Assembly (NCBI RefSeq): GCF_900496995.4
Contig: NC_044006.1
Span: 20,296,214-20,360,213, forward strand
DNA length: 64,000 nucleotides
Source of the DNA: Aquila chrysaetos chrysaetos
Taxonomy: Eukaryota > Chordata > Aves > Accipitriformes > Accipitridae
Reading direction: 5' to 3'
Shown: positions 61,782 through 64,000 of the stretch, piece after piece
Numbering within the stretch: position 1 is the first letter of the stretch
How the letters are laid out: each line of letters opens with the position of its first letter
Notes under the pieces: generated by a model
Database searches by the model: none
Told to the model about the DNA's origin: nothing
What the model saw: the letters and a program-made list of their open reading frames with translations, nothing else
Made by a program: the position numbers and the translations under genes

Positions 61782-64000
61782 CTGCGATTAGAAAAAGAGA
61801 GGTGTGAGAACAACAAACGGTCTTAGAAATTTAAACACATCTCAAAATTAAAGAAAACATATTAAACTGAAAGCTGTTGTTTCGGCTGTGAAACTAGAAT
61901 TACTGCTTCATGTGAGGGCACGTACAGTGGCTTAGAATAACAGAGGCCCGACCATGATTTGGTTTTCCGTCAGACTGTTGACAACTGTGAAATTAAACAT
62001 GTGCTTAAATCTTTGCCAGATCAGGCCAAGCGATCTTGCCTGGAATCGCACACACAAACAGCTTCTTTGACTCAGACTTGAACAACCCCTCGCATAAATC
62101 GGACCCGCTCTATAGCCACATCTGCCCTTTTCCAATTAAGTAATGAATAATTTACCTCACAGACAGCTAACATGAATTTAGTCTTCTCAATAATAAAATC
62201 ATTTCCCTGTAGGTTGCATCCAGGAGCTAAAGTCTTTTCTTAAATATAAGAAAGAAGGGAAGGTTTGAAACAAGTAGTCAAAAACTAAGAGGCTTAGGAT
62301 TGTGATTTACTCGGTCTACACTTTTTTCATCTTTTGCCTTTGGATTAGCCATCATTAGTAAGATCCTCATACAAAACAGACTCCAAAACAGGTTCTTCTG
62401 ACTCTGAATACACAAACATTCATATCTTTACCTTTTATTGAGGAATACTGCATGTCTGCATGGATGCAAGAAGGTGAAACTGTGTAGATTGCTCTGAGGA
62501 TGAGCTCCCTGGCTAACTCTGTACCTGCGAACCCTGGCAGTACCTACCCCTGCAGCATTTTACCCCTTCTTCCTTGTGAGAAGTACCAAATCAGAGAAAT
62601 GAAGCACGTTTTTTTACACAAAGGACTTTGTTTCTAGGAAATGTCAAAATGGGAACGGTCCTATTATCACAAAATTCTTGAGCGGAAGAAGAGTCAGAAG
62701 TGTATGTACCACAGGGTGACCAGCCTGCATTGATGCTGCCCCTGGCAGCCACAAGGTCAAAAGCCTTCAAATGGACCTACGAAAGCTTGGAATAAACTTC
62801 ACTCATAGAAAACAGGAGACCAGCAATTTTAATGCTGTCTGGGTTTTATGGGCTAACTTTATCAGGACATGTGTAACAGCCACAAAACACATGAGGGATT
62901 TCAGTTTTGGAGACTCACAATGCATTTTCAAGTCTAATTGAAACCAAGTTCTGGCCAGCTAGAAAAACAATTTGGCTGTATATATTATTTTTAAAGGATT
63001 TCAGAAAAAAGTGGATTTTATTTGCGACTTGTTCTGCCTTGCCTTGTCTCTGAATTCATTTTCCATATGAGCATGTCTATTTGTTTCAGAGGAGGCTGAA
63101 TAAAAATCTACCTCTCAGAAACAAAATCTTCATTTCACAAAGTCATTGAAATTAAATTTTGGATCCCAACCTACAGTTTTTATTCAAGCAACACTCCCAC
63201 TGAAGTCACTGGAATCAGAATTTATATGACTAACACCTGTATTTTGTTTCAGAATAGTCATTTTATATCACTGCTTTTCATACATTTCAGAAAAGTGTGG
63301 AAGTTCATTGTCCCACCCGGACATATCACTATATTCTCCTGAGATGGATTAAGGAATTATGTAGAAGAAATATATGATATAAATGCACCAAAATGCCATA
63401 ACAGAAAAAGTGTACAATTACCTAAGTTAGATGTTCAGCTTGATTATTCCCACCTAACTGGGGTCTGGATTTTTTTCCCTATACTAACAAAGCAGCAAAT
63501 AACTACAAACTTGCTTTCATTTGATATCAGACAAAGAGGAATTGACTGGATATAATAACCCTATTACTTAAGAACTCAATACATTCCTTGAAGAAACAAC
63601 TTTTATCTGAGAAAAAGCCCATAAATTTCAAAAGACCAGAGACTGCATGCTAAATTCATGGTTAATAGGGGGTTTCTATTAACATTACAGATATTTAATC
63701 TGGTATTTTTCTAATGTTAATTAGACTTCTTCCTGGCTCCCAGCATCAGAAAACCAGAGCGGGGGGAGCCAGGGGAGAAGAGGGGTGAATGCTTACTTAT
63801 ATTGCCAATAAGTCATGCAACATACCATAAAACTATCGGCCAACTCCTCAGCCGGCTGGTGCAAATTGTCACTGAATTCAGTTAATCTCTGACAATTCCG
63901 CACCAGATGAAACTCTGGCTAGTAAGTAAAAGAATATAGGAATTTCTAAGTAATAACTTTTTACCTTGCTTCAGCTTCGTTCACATTTACAAGTTTTATT
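61782..64000 (-). other. SFRP4: Probable SFRP4 intron, upstream part
   Basis: Begins with a normal acceptor (TCTAATCGCAG on the minus strand). No further SFRP4 exon, repeat or RNA gene recognised before the window ends. Confidence 0.65.

Noticed and set aside
61782-64000. Earlier SFRP4 exons
   Set aside because: No minus-strand segment resembling the preceding netrin-like-domain exon with proper splice sites was found.
1-64000. CRISPR array, prokaryotic operons, tRNA or rRNA genes
   Set aside because: No regularly spaced repeats, no ribosome-binding-site-led gene strings and no cloverleaf or rRNA sequence seen.

Overview
The window is nuclear DNA from a bird. The evidence is a CR1 LINE ending in the avian/reptilian ATTCTATGATTCT-type tail, three related ERV-type LTR insertions with 5-bp target duplications, short vertebrate exons with GT-AG introns, and a compact vertebrate gene pair. 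I see no bacterial, phage or CRISPR content. The species cannot be named from the sequence.

Layout. 1-25,400: gene-poor sequence with no ORF I recognise. It contains a deleted ERV provirus (17,052-18,483), a solo LTR (22,236-22,813) and a CR1 tail (22,917-22,976). 25,400-27,000: a GC-rich, CpG-rich block grading into a TG-rich degenerate tract, a possible upstream promoter region. 27,858-28,761: a second solo LTR, 263 bp before the first coding exon of NME8. 29,024-47,923: NME8 (TXNDC3) on the plus strand, 15 coding exons, predicted 578 aa, open from ATG to stop with every junction GT-AG and in phase. Its intron 11 carries a 5'-truncated CR1 LINE in sense orientation. 47,924-55,708: the interval between converging genes, with a possible old LTR fragment and a TTTA microsatellite. 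55,709-61,781: the last three coding exons of SFRP4 on the minus strand; its first exons lie to the right of the window. 61,782-64,000: sequence upstream of that SFRP4 exon, probably intronic.

Gene roles. NME8 is a thioredoxin plus three-NDPK-domain protein of sperm tails and motile cilia. SFRP4 is a secreted Wnt antagonist; the part here encodes the end of its netrin-like domain and its basic tail. The two genes converge tail to tail, as in other amniotes, and nothing suggests a joint pathway. I found no convincing new biological system. The most useful leads are the LTR close to the NME8 start, the GC/G4/Z-DNA-prone block upstream, a perfect 14-bp hairpin in NME8 intron 6, a 38-bp exact direct repeat near 19.2/19.9 kb, and the deletion structure of the provirus.
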